DNA from: Mucilaginibacter sp. cycad4
GTDB lineage: Bacteria > Bacteroidota > Bacteroidia > Sphingobacteriales > Sphingobacteriaceae
Direction of reading: 5' to 3'
Assembly: GCF_034263275.1 (NCBI RefSeq)
Contig: NZ_CP139559.1
Span: 3,162,001 to 3,226,000 of the forward strand
DNA length: 64,000 nucleotides
The position numbers and the translations under genes were made by a program. Below, one piece after another: positions 62,877 to 64,000 of this stretch (position 1 is its first letter; each line of letters starts with the position of its first letter). The notes beneath the pieces were generated by a model. The model did no database searches and had not been told where the DNA came from. It saw nothing but the letters and a program-made list of their open reading frames with translations.

Positions 62877-64000
62877 CTACGCTTTCAACACGAAACCTTC
62901 GCGGTAATCGCGTTTAATATATTGGTTAACGGCATCAAAGTTGGTAACCTTCATGGCCTGGTTATCCCATACCAATTTTACCCTGCCGCCTTGCAACTCA
63001 TGACCGCGTACCGCAAGGTTAGCCATCAGCAATGCTTCAGTAAGCGGACCGGCTTTGTCAAACGATGAGCTTAACTCTGTTTTACCGTAACCGGCAATAC
63101 AGCCTTCAACCCATTGCGCGTAGTGCCCGTTTGCACCACCCTGTACACGTGCCCATTTTTGAGGAGCTTTCGCGTCTTTGGTTAATGATTTTGGCAATAA
63201 AGTAGGCGCATCAGAATAAGTACTTGCGTACATTTTTCCCTTGGTACCGATGAACAAAGTACCGTTGCCTTCTTCGCCACCGAAATTTTCGCTTGCCAGT
63301 AATTCAATAGGCCTTTCGGGCTGGATACCACCGTCCATCCAGTGCAGGGTAACATCGCCTTTAGTTTTTTCAGTTTTAGGGAATGTTAAGGTAATGTGGC
63401 TTGACGGAGGACAGCTTTCAGGGAAGTGGCCTTCCTTAAACTCATCTACATAAACACTGCCAACACTGGCCTGCACATCCTTAGCATACTGGATACCCAA
63501 CACGCGGAAAGGCGCTTCAACAAGGTGGCAGCCCATATCGCCAAGGGCGCCGGTACCGTAATCCCACCAGCCACGCCAGTTGAATGGTACCAGTTTATCA
63601 ACATAATCTTTTTTAGGCGCAGTACCTAACCACAGGTCCCAATCCAATTCTTTAGGGATATTTTGCTGTGGTGGCGGCCATGCAATACCTTGCGGCCAAA
63701 CGGGGCGGTTTGTCCAGCAGTAAACGGTGTGCACATCGCCAATCAGGTCGGCATCATACCATTCTGAAAGCAAACGGGTACCATCGTTTGATGCACCCTG
63801 GTTACCCATTTGTGTAACCACTTTATATTTTTTGGCAGCCTCAGTTAACATACGGGCTTCCCAAATATCATGCGTCAGCGGTTTCTGAACATATACGTGT
63901 TTATTCAGCTGCATAGCATTATAGGTAATAATGGCGTGGTTATGATCGGGCGTTGAAACCGATACCGCATCAAAATGTTTGTGTTCTTTGTCAAACATCT
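62877..64000 (-). CDS. Gfo/Idh/MocA-family oxidoreductase (partial, N-terminus off window)
   Basis: 374 residues seen; the frame is open through the right edge and the Met at 63996-63998 is internal, so the N-terminal Rossmann start (often with a Tat signal in this subgroup) is missing. Visible motifs: VSVSTPDHNHAIITYNAM, the catalytic-lysine segment VYVQKPLTHDIWEARML, QMGNQGAS, WDLWLGTAP and YGTGALGDMGCHLVEAPFRVLG. It belongs to the long, usually exported Gfo/Idh type of Bacteroidota and Planctomycetes. Likely oxidises a glycoside hydroxyl to a 3-keto group. Confidence 0.93.
   Translation of the reverse strand, partial: MFDKEHKHFDAVSVSTPDHNHAIITYNAMQLNKHVYVQKPLTHDIWEARMLTEAAKKYKVVTQMGNQGASNDGTRLLSEWYDADLIGDVHTVYCWTNRPVWPQGIAWPPPQQNIPKELDWDLWLGTAPKKDYVDKLVPFNWRGWWDYGTGALGDMGCHLVEAPFRVLGIQYAKDVQASVGSVYVDEFKEGHFPESCPPSSHITLTFPKTEKTKGDVTLHWMDGGIQPERPIELLASENFGGEEGNGTLFIGTKGKMYASTYSDAPTLLPKSLTKDAKAPQKWARVQGGANGHYAQWVEGCIAGYGKTELSSSFDKAGPLTEALLMANLAVRGHELQGGRVKLVWDNQAMKVTNFDAVNQYIKRDYREGFVLKA

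Overview
The window looks like chromosome of a Bacteroidota bacterium, most probably family Sphingobacteriaceae (Mucilaginibacter/Pedobacter type). The grounds are a SusC/SusD pair, a two-component-propeller hybrid kinase, many Tat-signal sugar enzymes, exported MsrA/MsrB, DUF1080 proteins, and families of short palindromic intergenic repeats. The genus is inferred; no rRNA or tRNA gene was seen.

Region 1 (1-13671, minus strand) is a glycan-utilisation-like locus: SusC and SusD, a terminator-like hairpin, a large FG-GAP/ASPIC-UnbV lipoprotein broken by a one-base frameshift, a DUF1080 (3-keto-disaccharide hydrolase family) protein fused to a PA14-like module, and a propeller dehydrogenase-like protein that runs off the left edge. 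A phytase/esterase-like lipoprotein lies upstream. Region 2 (13879-34852) is mixed: an M28 peptidase with an alginate-lyase-like protein, class I fructose-bisphosphate aldolase, exported MsrB/MsrA, DNA ligase D with a previously unlisted DUF3606 micro-gene, a FucP-type transporter with a CBM9-like protein, a secreted alditol/lactone oxidase, an RRM protein, an ECF sigma/anti-sigma/DUF4097 operon, a SnoaL-like protein, mannonate dehydratase with an operator-like cluster, and a clan GH-D glycosidase.

Region 3 (35090-47057) is the most structured part. An efflux operon on the minus strand reads HlyD, TolC, ABC ATPase, two FtsX/MacB permeases, NtrC-like activator, NtrY-like kinase. A near-consensus sigma-54 promoter sits directly before HlyD, with a dyad upstream, which suggests a self-activating sigma-54 circuit. 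The operon is interrupted between HlyD and TolC by an ISAs1-family element nested inside a palindromic MITE-like repeat, with a 10-bp target duplication. An IS3-family element lies beyond the kinase, next to a duplicated scrap of the kinase 3' end.

Region 4 (47438-52925) has an orphan receiver, a NIPSNAP protein and a 1396-residue hybrid sensor kinase without a DNA-binding domain. Region 5 (53353-64000, minus strand) groups two Gfo/Idh/MocA oxidoreductases, a gluconate 2-dehydrogenase subunit 3-like protein, three AP-endonuclease-2-type TIM barrels (two with Tat signals), a lipoprotein cytochrome c, two MFS transporters and a DUF1080 protein. It is best read as an oxidative, probably 3-keto, glycoside-cleavage pathway with part of its chemistry in the periplasm; the substrate is unknown.

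I did not find a defence system, CRISPR array, prophage or obviously new machine. The strongest leads are the sigma-54 efflux circuit and its interruption, the slippery A8 inside the ISAs1 transposase, the periplasmic 3-keto pathway, and the repeat families.
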